Positions 9,170-18,820 are shown, numbered from the stretch's first letter. The stretch: 64,000 bases of DNA from an uncultured Bacteroides sp. (GCA_949289295.1 CASENM010000023.1:51232-115231); one strand, 5' to 3'. Notes: generated from the sequence alone by a model not told the origin. Translations and numbers: made by a program.

Positions 9170-11509
9170 ATGAACAAACATCTCATTATCCTGTCACTCT
9201 CCGCCCTCTTTGCTCTGACAGCCTGTCAGAAAAAACAGGAAAAAGCGGAAGCGGAAAACCTGTCACAGTATGTGGATCCCCGTATCGGTACGGCACATTG
9301 CCGCTGGTTCCATTTCACCCCCGGAGCCATGCCGTTCGGTCTGGCCAAACCCGCTCCGTCCACCAACGGAAGTCTGGGCAACGCCTCCGGATGGGAAGCT
9401 ACCGGATACGATTATCGGGACACCAGTATCGAAGGTTTTCCTTGCCTGCATGAGTTCCAGATCGGCGGCATAGCCTTGATGCCGACCAACGGAAAACTGG
9501 TCACCGTTCCCGGTCTGCCCACCGACACGGTCAAAAAAGGATATCGCTCCCACTTTGACCGGAAAAACGAAACCGCCGCGCCCGGATATTACTCAGTTCT
9601 TCTGGATGATTATCAGATTCAGGCAGAACTGACAGCCACTCCTCGTGTAGCTTTCCAACGGTTTTCTTTCCCTGAGGGAAAAGAAAGTCACATCCTGTTC
9701 AATATCGGAAACCGATGGGGAGAAAGCGGAGCCGTACGCGATGCATATGTGACCTATACTGCAGACAACCGGATAGAAGGTTGGGTAATCACCGAACCGG
9801 AGTACGTCAAGAAATACGATCCGGGTAAAACGGTGCCTCTCTATTTCTCGGCCACAGTGGACCGTCTGCCGGATACGGTAGGCGGCTTCAACCAAGAGAT
9901 TATGCATCCGGACACCAAAGAGGCCAAAGGCATCGGAGCCGGACTCTACCTGACCTACAAGATGCCCGAAGCGGAAAAAATCACCGTAAAAGTCGGCCTG
10001 TCATATACATCTGTAGACAATGCCCGGAAAAACCTGAATGTGGAAGCGAAAGACATGACTTTCGATGAAGCACACGCGCAGGCCGCACAAACGTGGGAAA
10101 ACTACCTGAGCCGCATCCGCGTGGAGACCGACAAGCGTGACGACAAGATCAAATTCTATACGGGGCTTTATCACGCCTTGCTGGGACGCGGACTGGCAAG
10201 CGATGTCAGCGGTGCCTATCCGCGTCACGACGGCAGCATAGGACAGATTCCACTGAAAGACGGAAAACCGATTCACCACATGTACAACACGGATGCCATC
10301 TGGGGAGGACAGTGGAACCTCTCACAAGTCTGGACACTGGCTTATCCAGAATATCTTTCCGATTACATCAGCAGCCATCTTCAGATATATGAAGACACGG
10401 GATGGCTGGCCGACGGAGTGGCCAACAGCCGGTTCGTATCCGGAGTAGGCACCAACCTGCTTCCGGTAGTAATCGCAGGAGCCTATCAGTGCGGCATCCG
10501 TGATTTCGACACACAAACCGCCTACGAAGCCTGCCTGAAGAATGAACTTGACGGCAAGGACCGTCCCCTCGGAGCAGGAAAGGTTGATACGGACAAGTTC
10601 GTGGAATACGGATATGTACCACACCAGGAAGAGGGAGACGGACCGGACGAAGCCTTCATGTTCTCCGCCTCACACACACTGGAATACTCCTTCAGTTCAT
10701 GGGCTGTCGCACAATGGGCCAAGGCATTGAACGATACGGCACACTACAGACAACTGGCCCGTTTATCCAAAGGATGGGAACGGCTTTATGACCCGACATG
10801 CGACTTTATCCGTCCCAAGAAAGCCGACGGCACATTTATCAAGGACTTCAATCCCATGCAAGTATGGAGAGGGTTTCAGGAGGGAAACGCCTGGCAATAT
10901 ACATTCTATGTGCCTCACGATGTGAAGGCGCTGGCTGAGAAAGTGGGAACCGAGACTTTCTGCAACCGTCTGGACAGCATCTTTACCGTTTCCCGAGAAA
11001 AGATATTCAGCGGAGGCACGGAAGTCGGTGCCTTTGCCGGACTGCAGACACTCTATAACCAAGGCAACCAGCCTTGCCTGCACATCTCGTGGCTGTTCAA
11101 TGAGATTGGCAGACCCGAGCTGACCCAGAAATGGGTACGCGCCATTCTGAACGAATTCTATGGCACCGAAGGAATACACGGCTACGGATATGGCCAGGAT
11201 GAGGACCAGGGCCAGTTGGGCGCATGGTATGTGATGTCGTCCATCGGACTGTTCGATGTGAAAGGACTGGCGGATACCAATCCCTCATTCGGTCTGGGCG
11301 CACCCATATTCGACAAGATTACAATCAGCCTTAACAACCAATATTACCCCGGCGAAAAATTCGTCATCCGTGTCACAGGAGCCGAAAGCAACGATCCGGA
11401 ATCGTATGCCAGACAATATCTGCTGGACGGAAAGCCACTTGAAGGCACACATATCCCGTTCAAGGATATCGTGAAAGGCGGCACACTGGAAGTCAGGATG
11501 GCAAAATAA
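9170..11509 (+). CDS. GH92 family alpha-mannosidase, lipoprotein
   Basis: 779 residues. A lipoprotein signal with lipobox LTAC is followed by the GH92 N-terminal signature YVDPRIGT...FHFTPGAMPFGLAKPAPSTNG and GFPCLHEFQIGGIALMP. The (alpha/alpha)6 domain carries GDGPDEAFMFSASHTLEYSFSSWAVAQWAK and the C-terminal GYGQDEDQGQLGAWYVMSSIGLFDV, which matches the GNDDxGQMSAWY region holding the catalytic acids. GH92 enzymes are calcium-dependent exo-acting inverting alpha-mannosidases. It is probably periplasmic or surface-anchored and trims mannose for the transporter encoded next. The start at the signal-peptide Met was preferred over a GTG/ATG-like site 48 bases earlier. Confidence 0.92.
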   Translation: MNKHLIILSLSALFALTACQKKQEKAEAENLSQYVDPRIGTAHCRWFHFTPGAMPFGLAKPAPSTNGSLGNASGWEATGYDYRDTSIEGFPCLHEFQIGGIALMPTNGKLVTVPGLPTDTVKKGYRSHFDRKNETAAPGYYSVLLDDYQIQAELTATPRVAFQRFSFPEGKESHILFNIGNRWGESGAVRDAYVTYTADNRIEGWVITEPEYVKKYDPGKTVPLYFSATVDRLPDTVGGFNQEIMHPDTKEAKGIGAGLYLTYKMPEAEKITVKVGLSYTSVDNARKNLNVEAKDMTFDEAHAQAAQTWENYLSRIRVETDKRDDKIKFYTGLYHALLGRGLASDVSGAYPRHDGSIGQIPLKDGKPIHHMYNTDAIWGGQWNLSQVWTLAYPEYLSDYISSHLQIYEDTGWLADGVANSRFVSGVGTNLLPVVIAGAYQCGIRDFDTQTAYEACLKNELDGKDRPLGAGKVDTDKFVEYGYVPHQEEGDGPDEAFMFSASHTLEYSFSSWAVAQWAKALNDTAHYRQLARLSKGWERLYDPTCDFIRPKKADGTFIKDFNPMQVWRGFQEGNAWQYTFYVPHDVKALAEKVGTETFCNRLDSIFTVSREKIFSGGTEVGAFAGLQTLYNQGNQPCLHISWLFNEIGRPELTQKWVRAILNEFYGTEGIHGYGYGQDEDQGQLGAWYVMSSIGLFDVKGLADTNPSFGLGAPIFDKITISLNNQYYPGEKFVIRVTGAESNDPESYARQYLLDGKPLEGTHIPFKDIVKGGTLEVRMAK

Positions 11510-11521
11510 ACAAGAAAGAAC

Positions 11522-12694
11522 ATGAACACACAGGCTTCTTCACAAAAGGCAATGCTTCCTGTCCTGTCCGGATTCTTCATCATGGGATTCGTTGACGTGA
11601 CAGGTATTGCCACAAACTATGTCAAACAAGATTTCTCCCTCACGGATTCGCAGGCAAACTTGCTTCCGATGATGGCGTTCATCTGGTTTGCCATATTCTC
11701 TATCCCAACGGGACTGCTAATGGAAAGGATAGGACGACGAAATACAGTTGTCCTGTCCTTCATCCTCACCATCATCGCAATGTGCATACCATTGGCATAC
11801 TACCACTTCACAGCCATATTCATGGCATTCTCCCTGCTGGGTATCGGAAACACTATGCTACAGGTCTCACTGAACCCGATGGCCGCAGCCATCGTCCCTT
11901 CCGGACGGATTGCAAGCATCCTGACCTTAGGGCAATTTCTGAAGGCCGTATCTTCCTTTCTCGGCCCTTTACTGGCCGGAATGGCCGCCATATTCTGGAA
12001 TGACTGGAAATGGATTTTCGCAATATACGCCCTGACCACCCTGCTCACAATGGGATGGCTGTCGGCTACAGTCCGTGAGACTCCGAAACCGGGAAAAACC
12101 CATGCCACATTCCGCACCACATGCGCATTGTTCAAGGACAGATACATCCGCATGCTATTCCTGGGCATTCTGCTCATCGTAGGCATTGACGTGGGATTGA
12201 ATACCACCATTCCGAAACTTCTGATAGAAAAGACCGGGATGTCTCTGGAAAAGGCAGGACTGGGCACAAGCCTTTACTTCTCGGCGCGCACCGTCGGCAC
12301 ATTCGTCGGAGCTTTCATTCTCTCCCGGACCGCAGCCGACCGTTTTCTACGCTACAGCATGATTCTAGCAGCGGGAGCGTTAGTCTCAGTCATGCTCATG
12401 GGCAATACCCCATGGGGCATCTCTGTGATGATCGTCATGATCGGACTGACATGCGCAAATGTATTTTCCATCCTCCTCTCGTACGCACTCCAACATCTTC
12501 CGGAACGGGACAACGAGATTTCCGCCCTGATGATCATGGGCGTATCGGGAGGCGCTCTGGTCACCCCCCTGATGGGAATACTCTCTGACATGGCAGGACA
12601 GACAGCAAGCCTCTCCCTGCTCCTGCTGTGTGTCATCTATTTGGGAGCAATACCCCTTAAGACATATAGAAAAATATCTTCAAATAACAAATAA
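11522..12694 (+). CDS. MFS sugar transporter (FucP/GluP-like)
   Basis: 390 residues forming about 12 hydrophobic segments. The N-terminal FFIMGFVDVTGIATNYVKQDF and the loop GLLMERIGRRNTVVLSF (MFS motif A) are typical of the fucose/glucose-galactose proton symporter branch of the major facilitator superfamily. It is an inner-membrane protein. It sits between GH92 and GH38-like genes, 12 bases after GH92, so it most likely imports the mannose they release, feeding the ROK kinase and isomerases of the same operon. Substrate is inferred from context. Confidence 0.87.
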   Translation: MNTQASSQKAMLPVLSGFFIMGFVDVTGIATNYVKQDFSLTDSQANLLPMMAFIWFAIFSIPTGLLMERIGRRNTVVLSFILTIIAMCIPLAYYHFTAIFMAFSLLGIGNTMLQVSLNPMAAAIVPSGRIASILTLGQFLKAVSSFLGPLLAGMAAIFWNDWKWIFAIYALTTLLTMGWLSATVRETPKPGKTHATFRTTCALFKDRYIRMLFLGILLIVGIDVGLNTTIPKLLIEKTGMSLEKAGLGTSLYFSARTVGTFVGAFILSRTAADRFLRYSMILAAGALVSVMLMGNTPWGISVMIVMIGLTCANVFSILLSYALQHLPERDNEISALMIMGVSGGALVTPLMGILSDMAGQTASLSLLLLCVIYLGAIPLKTYRKISSNNK

Positions 12695-12712
12695 CCCAAT
12701 TATCCACACACC

Positions 12713-15613
12713 ATGAAATTACAGAAACTGTTTCTTTTAGGAATCTGGATGGCCTCATCACTTGCCGCCGCCCAGAACAATCATCCTGAACAGACAAAAA
12801 TCGAGGCTGTTACAGCTCCGGCCATCTACAAGTCAGAAGAAGGTCCGACACAACGTGTCCTGATAAGAATAAGTCACGAAGGAAAACCGGAAACGGCCAT
12901 CCTGCGACTGGGCGACAGGAAACAGAAAGTGAGACTCTCTACCGGAAAGAATGCCTTCCATTTCGAGATACCGGAAGTGAAGTCTGCCACCGAACTTCCC
13001 CTGACAGTCACCATAGGGAAAAAGCCCGCAACCCAACAGACAGTGAAAGTCAGCCCGGTGCGTCACTGGCAGATGAATCTGGTGCAACACACGCACACAG
13101 ACATAGGCTACACACGCTCACAGATGGAGATTCTGGCCGAACACCTGCGCTATATCGACTATGCGCTGGATTATTGCGACGCGACAGACAACTATCCGGA
13201 TGCGGCAAAGTTCCGCTGGACATGTGAGGTCTCATGGGCCGTCAACGAATATCTGAAAAGCCGTCCGGCAAAGCAAATAGAAAGACTGAAAAAACGGGTG
13301 AAAGAGGGACGGATAGAACTGGCAGCCATGTACCTGAACTTCGATGAATTGCCCGATGAACAGACTTTGGCCGCCTCACTGGCTCCGCTGAAACGATTCC
13401 GCAAGGAAGGTCTGCACACCGAACTCGCCATGCAGGATGACGTAAACGGCATCGGATGGTGTTTTAGCGAATATTTTGCGGATGCGGGAGTAAAATATGT
13501 CAATATGGGAACCCACGGTCACCGGGCCTTGATCTGCTTCGACAAACCGACCGTATTCTGGTGGCAGTCCCCGTCAGGTAAAAAGGTTCTCACCTACCGG
13601 GCCGAACATTACAACCAGGGAAATTTTCTCGGAGTCCACACGGACGACTTTGACTTGTTCGAGACACGCGTGCTGGAATACCTCACCCAGCTTGAGGCAA
13701 AGAACTATCCGTACAATATCTGCGCGGCACAACATTCAGGATATTTCACGGACAATGCACCTCCTTCAACCAAGAGTTGCGAGATGGTAAGACGCTGGAA
13801 CGAAAAATACGAATGGCCCAAACTAAGAACCGCAGTCGCCACCGATTTCATAAAGACCGTGGAACACGATTACGCCGACAAGATTGAAACAATCAGGGGA
13901 GCATGGCCCGACTGGTGGACAGACGGATTTGCGTCAGGAGCACGTGAAGCGGCCGTGTCACGCATCACCCATACAAACGTCATCGCCAACCAGGCAGGAC
14001 TTACCCTCGCTAAAATGATGGGGGCCGAACTGCCTGACGATGTGGACCAAAACATTGATGCTGCCAACGACGCGCTCCTTTTCTACGATGAACATACCTT
14101 CGGCTACAGTGAAAGCGTCAGAGACCCTTACGGATTGGAGACTTGGGAACAACGTTCCTTGAAACAATCATACGCATGGGAAGCCTACCGGCATGCCGGA
14201 CTCCTGGGAGAGGTGACGATGGGATTGCTGCAATCATTCGTTCCAAAATCAGACCTGCCTTCCATAACCGTATTCAACACACTCAACTGGACACACAACG
14301 GAATAGCCAAAGTATATATCGACCACCAGATGCTGCCAAAAGACAAGGCATTTGAGATTGTAGATGCCGCCGGGGAAAAAATTCCGGCCCAAGCAGGCGA
14401 AAGCCGTTCGGACGGAACCTACTGGAATCTATATGTGAAAAATGTACCGGCATTAGGATACGCGCAGTATTACATCAAGGTTAAAGACGCGGCACGTATG
14501 GAAACATTATTCCAGACTGACATGAAAAGCCCTCATGTGGAGAACCGCTGGTATGTCATCGACTTCAACCTGCAAAAAGGAACAATCAGGCATCTTTTTG
14601 ACAAGGAGTTGAAAAAACCGTTGCTCACGGACAGCGCCGAATGGGAAATGGGCGAGTTCATCTATGAAATCATCGACAGCCGACATCCGATGGAACAGTA
14701 TAAGGCACCGCAATTCCTCCGCCGACGTCCGGAAAGAATCCGCTTCGAACGTTACGAAAAAGGAGAGATATGGGATACATACCGTTTCAAGGGAGAGACT
14801 GTAGCCGGACAAGGTACGGACAATCTGACAGTAGAATACCGGATTTACAACACAGAAAAGAAAATCGAAGTGGTTTACCGCCTGCGCAAGAAAGCGGTGA
14901 CAGATCCGGAAGCTGTCTACATCTCATTCCCCTATCAGGTGAACGACGGAAAGATATGGCTGGATGTTCCGGGCGGAAACATCAGGGCAGGAATCGACCA
15001 GATACCAGGTTCCTCCAACGACTGGTACACCGTACAGAACTTCGCCACCGCACGGAACTCCGGAATGCAAGTGGTAATGGGAAGCCAGGAAATTCCGCTG
15101 ATGCAGTTCGGTGCCATCAACACCGGACGATATGAGGCCGGAGCGATTCCACAAAGTACGAACATGTATTCATGGCCGATGAACAACTATTGGGTAACAA
15201 ACTTCAATGCGGACCAGATGGGCGGAATGCAATGGAGCTACTTCATCACTTCATCAGCCGACAATTCTCTGGAATACGCCACCAAGTTCGCCTGGCAGAA
15301 CCGGATTCCGTTCCTCACACGCGTACTTCCTTCTGATGCCAAGACATCGGACAACCGCACATTCCCGGAATCCATACTGGCAATCAATCCGGGAAACGTG
15401 TTGCTTATCAACATGAAACCGATAAAAGGAGAAAATGCCGCATTGCTGCAGCTGCGTGAGACAAGCGGAAAGGAAACGGAACTCAGCATATCCTCACCCC
15501 ATATACCGATAAAAAAAGTGACCGTCTGTGATGTGACAGGAGAACCGTTATCCGGGAATCCTTCTCCCACACTCAGGCCTTGGGAAAGTAAATTCATAAA
15601 AATAAGCTGGTAA
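12713..15613 (+). CDS. GH38-like alpha-mannosidase, exported
   Basis: 966 residues with an N-terminal signal peptide (LGIWMASSLAAAQ). HTHTDIGYT at about 126-134 gives the HxD zinc ligands of GH38; AMQDDVNGIGW at about 239-249 contains the Asp that acts as nucleophile and metal ligand, although the usual WQxDPFG wording differs; LLFYDEHTFGYSES supplies a later His. The C-terminal half is beta-rich, as in GH38. Expected role: retaining zinc-dependent hydrolysis of alpha-mannosides in the periplasm, beside the inverting GH92. Last gene of the operon, 18 bases after the transporter. Because the nucleophile motif diverges, the specificity may be unusual. Confidence 0.85.
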   Translation: MKLQKLFLLGIWMASSLAAAQNNHPEQTKIEAVTAPAIYKSEEGPTQRVLIRISHEGKPETAILRLGDRKQKVRLSTGKNAFHFEIPEVKSATELPLTVTIGKKPATQQTVKVSPVRHWQMNLVQHTHTDIGYTRSQMEILAEHLRYIDYALDYCDATDNYPDAAKFRWTCEVSWAVNEYLKSRPAKQIERLKKRVKEGRIELAAMYLNFDELPDEQTLAASLAPLKRFRKEGLHTELAMQDDVNGIGWCFSEYFADAGVKYVNMGTHGHRALICFDKPTVFWWQSPSGKKVLTYRAEHYNQGNFLGVHTDDFDLFETRVLEYLTQLEAKNYPYNICAAQHSGYFTDNAPPSTKSCEMVRRWNEKYEWPKLRTAVATDFIKTVEHDYADKIETIRGAWPDWWTDGFASGAREAAVSRITHTNVIANQAGLTLAKMMGAELPDDVDQNIDAANDALLFYDEHTFGYSESVRDPYGLETWEQRSLKQSYAWEAYRHAGLLGEVTMGLLQSFVPKSDLPSITVFNTLNWTHNGIAKVYIDHQMLPKDKAFEIVDAAGEKIPAQAGESRSDGTYWNLYVKNVPALGYAQYYIKVKDAARMETLFQTDMKSPHVENRWYVIDFNLQKGTIRHLFDKELKKPLLTDSAEWEMGEFIYEIIDSRHPMEQYKAPQFLRRRPERIRFERYEKGEIWDTYRFKGETVAGQGTDNLTVEYRIYNTEKKIEVVYRLRKKAVTDPEAVYISFPYQVNDGKIWLDVPGGNIRAGIDQIPGSSNDWYTVQNFATARNSGMQVVMGSQEIPLMQFGAINTGRYEAGAIPQSTNMYSWPMNNYWVTNFNADQMGGMQWSYFITSSADNSLEYATKFAWQNRIPFLTRVLPSDAKTSDNRTFPESILAINPGNVLLINMKPIKGENAALLQLRETSGKETELSISSPHIPIKKVTVCDVTGEPLSGNPSPTLRPWESKFIKISW

Positions 15614-15639
15614 CAGTTTTTTAGTTATATGGTTTTTAC

Positions 15640-15647
15640 TACATTTG
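15640..15647 (+). promoter_or_regulatory. Promoter -7 element for manA
   Basis: TACATTTG, a perfect TAnnTTTG, 31 bases before the manA ATG. It suggests manA can be expressed apart from the upstream catabolic operon. Confidence 0.6.
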
Positions 15648-15678
15648 CATAAATCTAAAAACCAAAAAACAAATAATT

Positions 15679-16647
15679 ATGTATCCGCTGAAATTTAAAC
15701 CAATCTTGAAGTCTACCATCTGGGGAGGCAACAAAATCATTCCGTTCAAACACCTCGACTGCCAACAGGAACAGGTAGGAGAAAGCTGGGAGATCTCTGA
15801 CGTGAAAGGCGACGAATCAATCGTGGCAAACGGCAGTGACGCGGGGAAGAACCTGACTGAAATGGTCAATGAATACAAGGAAAAATTGGTGGGAAAAGAA
15901 AACTATGCCCGCTTCAACGGCAAGTTCCCCTTGCTGATCAAATTCATCGATGCGCAACAGGACTTGTCCATTCAGGTACACCCCAATGACGAACTGGCCA
16001 TGAAACGCCACAACTCAATGGGAAAGACAGAAATGTGGTACGTGATTGGAGCGACAGAAGGTGCCCACTTACGCTCAGGCCTGTCAAAACAGATCACTCC
16101 CGAAGAATATGCACAGCGGATTGCCGACAATACCATCTGTGATGTGCTGGCCGACTATCCCATCCATCCGGGAGACGTGTTCTTCTTGCCTGCCGGACGA
16201 ATCCACAGCATCGGCGCCGGCTCGTTCATCGCCGAAATACAGCAGACCTCCAACGTGACTTACCGTATCTACGACTTCAACCGTAAGGACAAGAACGGAA
16301 ACACCCGTGAGCTGCATACGGAACTGTCGAAAGACGCTATCGACTATACAGTGTACGAAGATTACCGCACCCACTACGCTCCCAAGCAAAACGAAGGAGT
16401 GGAACTTGTGGAATGCCCATACTTCACCACTTCAGTCTATGACCTGACAGAACCCATGAATATCGACTACAGCGAACTGGATTCGTTTGTCATCTACATC
16501 TGCATGGAAGGAGCCTGCACAGTCACCGACAATGAAGGCAACAGTCTGGAGCTCCAGGCCGGCGAATCAGTGCTGTTCCCGGCAACCACCCAGAACGTGG
16601 AAGTACAGCCAAAAGGAAACGTGAAATTCCTTGAGACTTACGTATAA
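15679..16647 (+). CDS. manA: Mannose-6-phosphate isomerase, class I (short form)
   Basis: 322 residues, the normal length for the short bacterial class I enzyme. SIQVHPNDE and GKTEMWYVIG contribute zinc ligands, and GRIHSIGAGSFIAEIQQTSNVTYRIYDF is the conserved late motif. It interconverts mannose-6-phosphate and fructose-6-phosphate, serving mannose catabolism and GDP-mannose supply. It follows the mannosidase operon but has its own promoter, making it the second isomerase in 10 kb; the fused copy at 6358 may be dedicated to the inducible operon. Confidence 0.95.
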   Translation: MYPLKFKPILKSTIWGGNKIIPFKHLDCQQEQVGESWEISDVKGDESIVANGSDAGKNLTEMVNEYKEKLVGKENYARFNGKFPLLIKFIDAQQDLSIQVHPNDELAMKRHNSMGKTEMWYVIGATEGAHLRSGLSKQITPEEYAQRIADNTICDVLADYPIHPGDVFFLPAGRIHSIGAGSFIAEIQQTSNVTYRIYDFNRKDKNGNTRELHTELSKDAIDYTVYEDYRTHYAPKQNEGVELVECPYFTTSVYDLTEPMNIDYSELDSFVIYICMEGACTVTDNEGNSLELQAGESVLFPATTQNVEVQPKGNVKFLETYV

Positions 16648-16664
16648 TCCAATTCCTTACACAG

Positions 16665-16717
16665 AAAACAGGCTGTCTCGAAATGAAAGTTGATTTCGTC
16701 TTGAGACAGCCTGTTTC
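16665..16717. terminator. Bidirectional terminator between manA and an outer-membrane protein gene
   Basis: AAACAGGCTGTCTC at 16666-16679 is perfectly complementary to 16703-16716 (14 bp), with GAAAT/ATTTC nested in the loop. A-run on one side and T-run on the other serve both convergent genes. Confidence 0.85.
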
Positions 16718-16736
16718 CTGTATATCACGTCCGGTT

Positions 16737-17366
16737 TCAGAACTTATATCCTACTGTAAAATAAATGCCGAGATTACGCGTCTTACTGTCGGGCATCACC
16801 TTGCAAAGTCCGAACTCTCCATCAAGCCCTACCGTCCAACGAGGGAAATCAAGAGCGACACCCGCCTGAAGTCCGGCATCGAAACGATGAGCTCCCTCTG
16901 AAAAGACAACCCCTTCCGCCATCGATTCACCGAAAGTATCCCATGACACCGTCAAGTCATCAACCTCCACCTCGTTTTTTCCCTTCACACCGTATGCCAG
17001 ATAACCTCCAGCTGTAAACACCATATCAAAATTGGCCGGAGTACCTACATGGAATGCAGCCAACAAAGGCATCTGGAAATAATTCTGATTGCATGTCACA
17101 TCATATTCACTGTTGCTTTCTCGGATATTATAACTGGCTCCTTTAGACTCCCACATCAGACCAGTCTGGAACGACACAAGCCCTGTGAGCGGGATGTCGA
17201 TACCTACCCCTACTTTCGGATTGAACAGCGCAGACGAATTGCCCGCATCCTTACCCATCCAGGTGCTCATTCCCAGACCGAGTTTCATGCTCCACCCCAC
17301 TTTGGTCTGGGCACTGACTGTCAGCAAAGAACAAGCACACACTAAAACCAACAAAATACGTTTCAT
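16737..17366 (-). CDS. Outer-membrane beta-barrel protein (PorT-like)
   Basis: 209 residues. A signal peptide (MKRILLVLVCACSLLTVSAQ) is followed by alternating strands typical of small porin-like barrels of Bacteroidota (VGWSMKLGLGMSTWMG, KVGVGIDIPLTG, GLQAGVALDF) and an aromatic C-terminus (GYKF). Last gene of a four-gene minus-strand operon; 11 bases separate it from another barrel gene. No specific function can be assigned; a structural or sensing role in the outer membrane is plausible. Confidence 0.8.
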   Translation of the reverse strand: MKRILLVLVCACSLLTVSAQTKVGWSMKLGLGMSTWMGKDAGNSSALFNPKVGVGIDIPLTGLVSFQTGLMWESKGASYNIRESNSEYDVTCNQNYFQMPLLAAFHVGTPANFDMVFTAGGYLAYGVKGKNEVEVDDLTVSWDTFGESMAEGVVFSEGAHRFDAGLQAGVALDFPRWTVGLDGEFGLCKVMPDSKTRNLGIYFTVGYKF

Positions 17367-17377
17367 AATATTACATT

Positions 17378-17908
17378 TTAAAATTCGTAATCAATCCCGA
17401 TGGAGATATTCTCACCGTCAACTGTCACACCGAAACCATTGTTACCCATGCTCCGGTAATAATCGTCACGATAGCCGGCAAATCCTACCTTAGTGATGAA
17501 GCTGAAGCTATCGTTCAACTTGATGGCAAGCCCCGGCTTGACACCTATTTCAAAACCATTGATATTGTCATGATGTTTCGGCTTATAGGTGGAGAATCCC
17601 AGCCCCATGTCCAGAAACAGACGGACAATCTTGTTCTCATAAAAAGTGAAACGCGCATACGGTGCAATGGCAAAAGCCGTAGACCTCACCTTGTATGTAT
17701 CATCATAGCCATTGAGTGCCAAAGCGATTTCTCCGCCGACAGCCCACCGCTCGTTCAGATTATACCCGAAATCCGGAGTGATGGAAAACGATGTCTTGTC
17801 GGCATCCGTATTTCTCCATAAACTGATTCCGCCTCCCAAATACATTTCCTGCGCCTGCGCAGATACTGCGGCCAAAACGACCGCGATTACCAATAACATT
17901 CTTTTCAT
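17378..17908 (-). CDS. Outer-membrane beta-barrel protein
   Basis: 176 residues from the ATG beginning MKRMLLVIAVVLAAVSAQAQ, a clean signal peptide; a longer reading needs a TTG and adds only three residues. Barrel-like strands follow (YLGGGISLW, WAVGGEIALALNG, IAPYARFTFYE, LFLDMGLGFSTY) and the protein ends in an aromatic residue (GIDYEF). It shares layout but little sequence with its downstream neighbour. Function unknown. Confidence 0.8.
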   Translation of the reverse strand: MKRMLLVIAVVLAAVSAQAQEMYLGGGISLWRNTDADKTSFSITPDFGYNLNERWAVGGEIALALNGYDDTYKVRSTAFAIAPYARFTFYENKIVRLFLDMGLGFSTYKPKHHDNINGFEIGVKPGLAIKLNDSFSFITKVGFAGYRDDYYRSMGNNGFGVTVDGENISIGIDYEF

Positions 17909-17922
17909 AACCAACAATTTAA

Positions 17923-18129
17923 TTAAGTCTTGTTTTGTTTGTTCTTATTTCTGTTAGCTCTCCGGCGCCGATATTCCGCTTTCATCTTGGCAGCTCCCGA
18001 CCCGTGCAGACCCGTTATATACGTTTTTTTCTTGGCTTTTGTTTTCACCTTCTCTTCTTTTTTCTTCCCTGAAGGAGACTTTCCCCCTCTGAAGACAATA
18101 CCGTCCGTCAATATCTTTTCAATATCCAT
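17923..18129 (-). CDS. Small, very basic protein of unknown function
   Basis: 68 residues with an extreme basic bias: lysine/arginine clusters (KKKEEKVKTKAKKK, YRRRRANRNKNK) follow a short N-terminal MDIEKILTDGIVF. No signal peptide or membrane segment. It is held tightly in an operon, 7 bases after a B3/B4-domain protein and 14 before a barrel gene, which supports a real gene. The charge suggests RNA, ribosome or DNA contact; that is inference. Confidence 0.6.
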   Translation of the reverse strand: MDIEKILTDGIVFRGGKSPSGKKKEEKVKTKAKKKTYITGLHGSGAAKMKAEYRRRRANRNKNKQNKT

Positions 18130-18136
18130 AATGTCA

Positions 18137-18820
18137 TCACTTAAAATAAACCAGTTTTATATCTTCTGCCCCAGCAAATTCCTTAAGCAGACCAATCATA
18201 AAGTTCACGGATTCCTCCAATCCTTCCATGCCACTGTAGGCATTCATGATGGCCAGCAGGTGTGTAGTTTCCAGATCTATCTTCGTACGTTCATTATCAC
18301 TTGTTGGCGTACCGATACCTCCCAGGGCATCACGGTAAACAGGCATACCCTCGATATTCAGCTCCCCGCGTCCGATTCCCTCATACGGTTCCCCGGCTTT
18401 TCCGATACCCAGTACCAGACAATCGCCTTGTATCTTGTCTCGGTCGAACCCTCCGATAGAATGCCCGCTGTAGATGGAAGCCAAGTTAATCAGGTCGACC
18501 AACGTGTCTATCTGATACAAAGGAATTCCCCGTAGAATACGCCGGCACAAGGCTTCCGAAGAAGGACGATAACGACTGGGGTCTTTTCCACACTTTTTAT
18601 ATGCCTGCCGGGTAGCCTGTATGGCCGGCATCTGCTTGATGGAGTCTGTCGTATATTTCCGCCGGTACAGCTCCGTAAATTCCTCTATCCGTTTCCACAA
18701 CTCTCCGCTATAGGCAGAATTCTTTACCGTAGCAAATACAGCGGCTCCACGAAACTGGGGCCAGGCTTGTCTCAGTTCATCAGACACTTCTATTGTCAGT
18801 CTTTCATCCATAAACGTCAT
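18137..18820 (-). CDS. B3/B4 tRNA-binding domain protein
   Basis: 227 residues (224 if the ATG at 18811 is used). The fold resembles the B3/B4 editing domain of phenylalanyl-tRNA synthetase beta: KYTTDSIKQMPAIQATRQAYKKCGKDPSRYRPSSEAL, IYQIDTLVDLINLASI and GEPYEGIGRGELNIEGMPVY are typical of stand-alone B3/B4 proteins. These are thought to bind or edit tRNA or amino acids. First gene of a four-gene operon with its own promoter at about 18831-18860. Role in this operon not clear. Confidence 0.82.
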   Translation of the reverse strand: MTFMDERLTIEVSDELRQAWPQFRGAAVFATVKNSAYSGELWKRIEEFTELYRRKYTTDSIKQMPAIQATRQAYKKCGKDPSRYRPSSEALCRRILRGIPLYQIDTLVDLINLASIYSGHSIGGFDRDKIQGDCLVLGIGKAGEPYEGIGRGELNIEGMPVYRDALGGIGTPTSDNERTKIDLETTHLLAIMNAYSGMEGLEESVNFMIGLLKEFAGAEDIKLVYFK

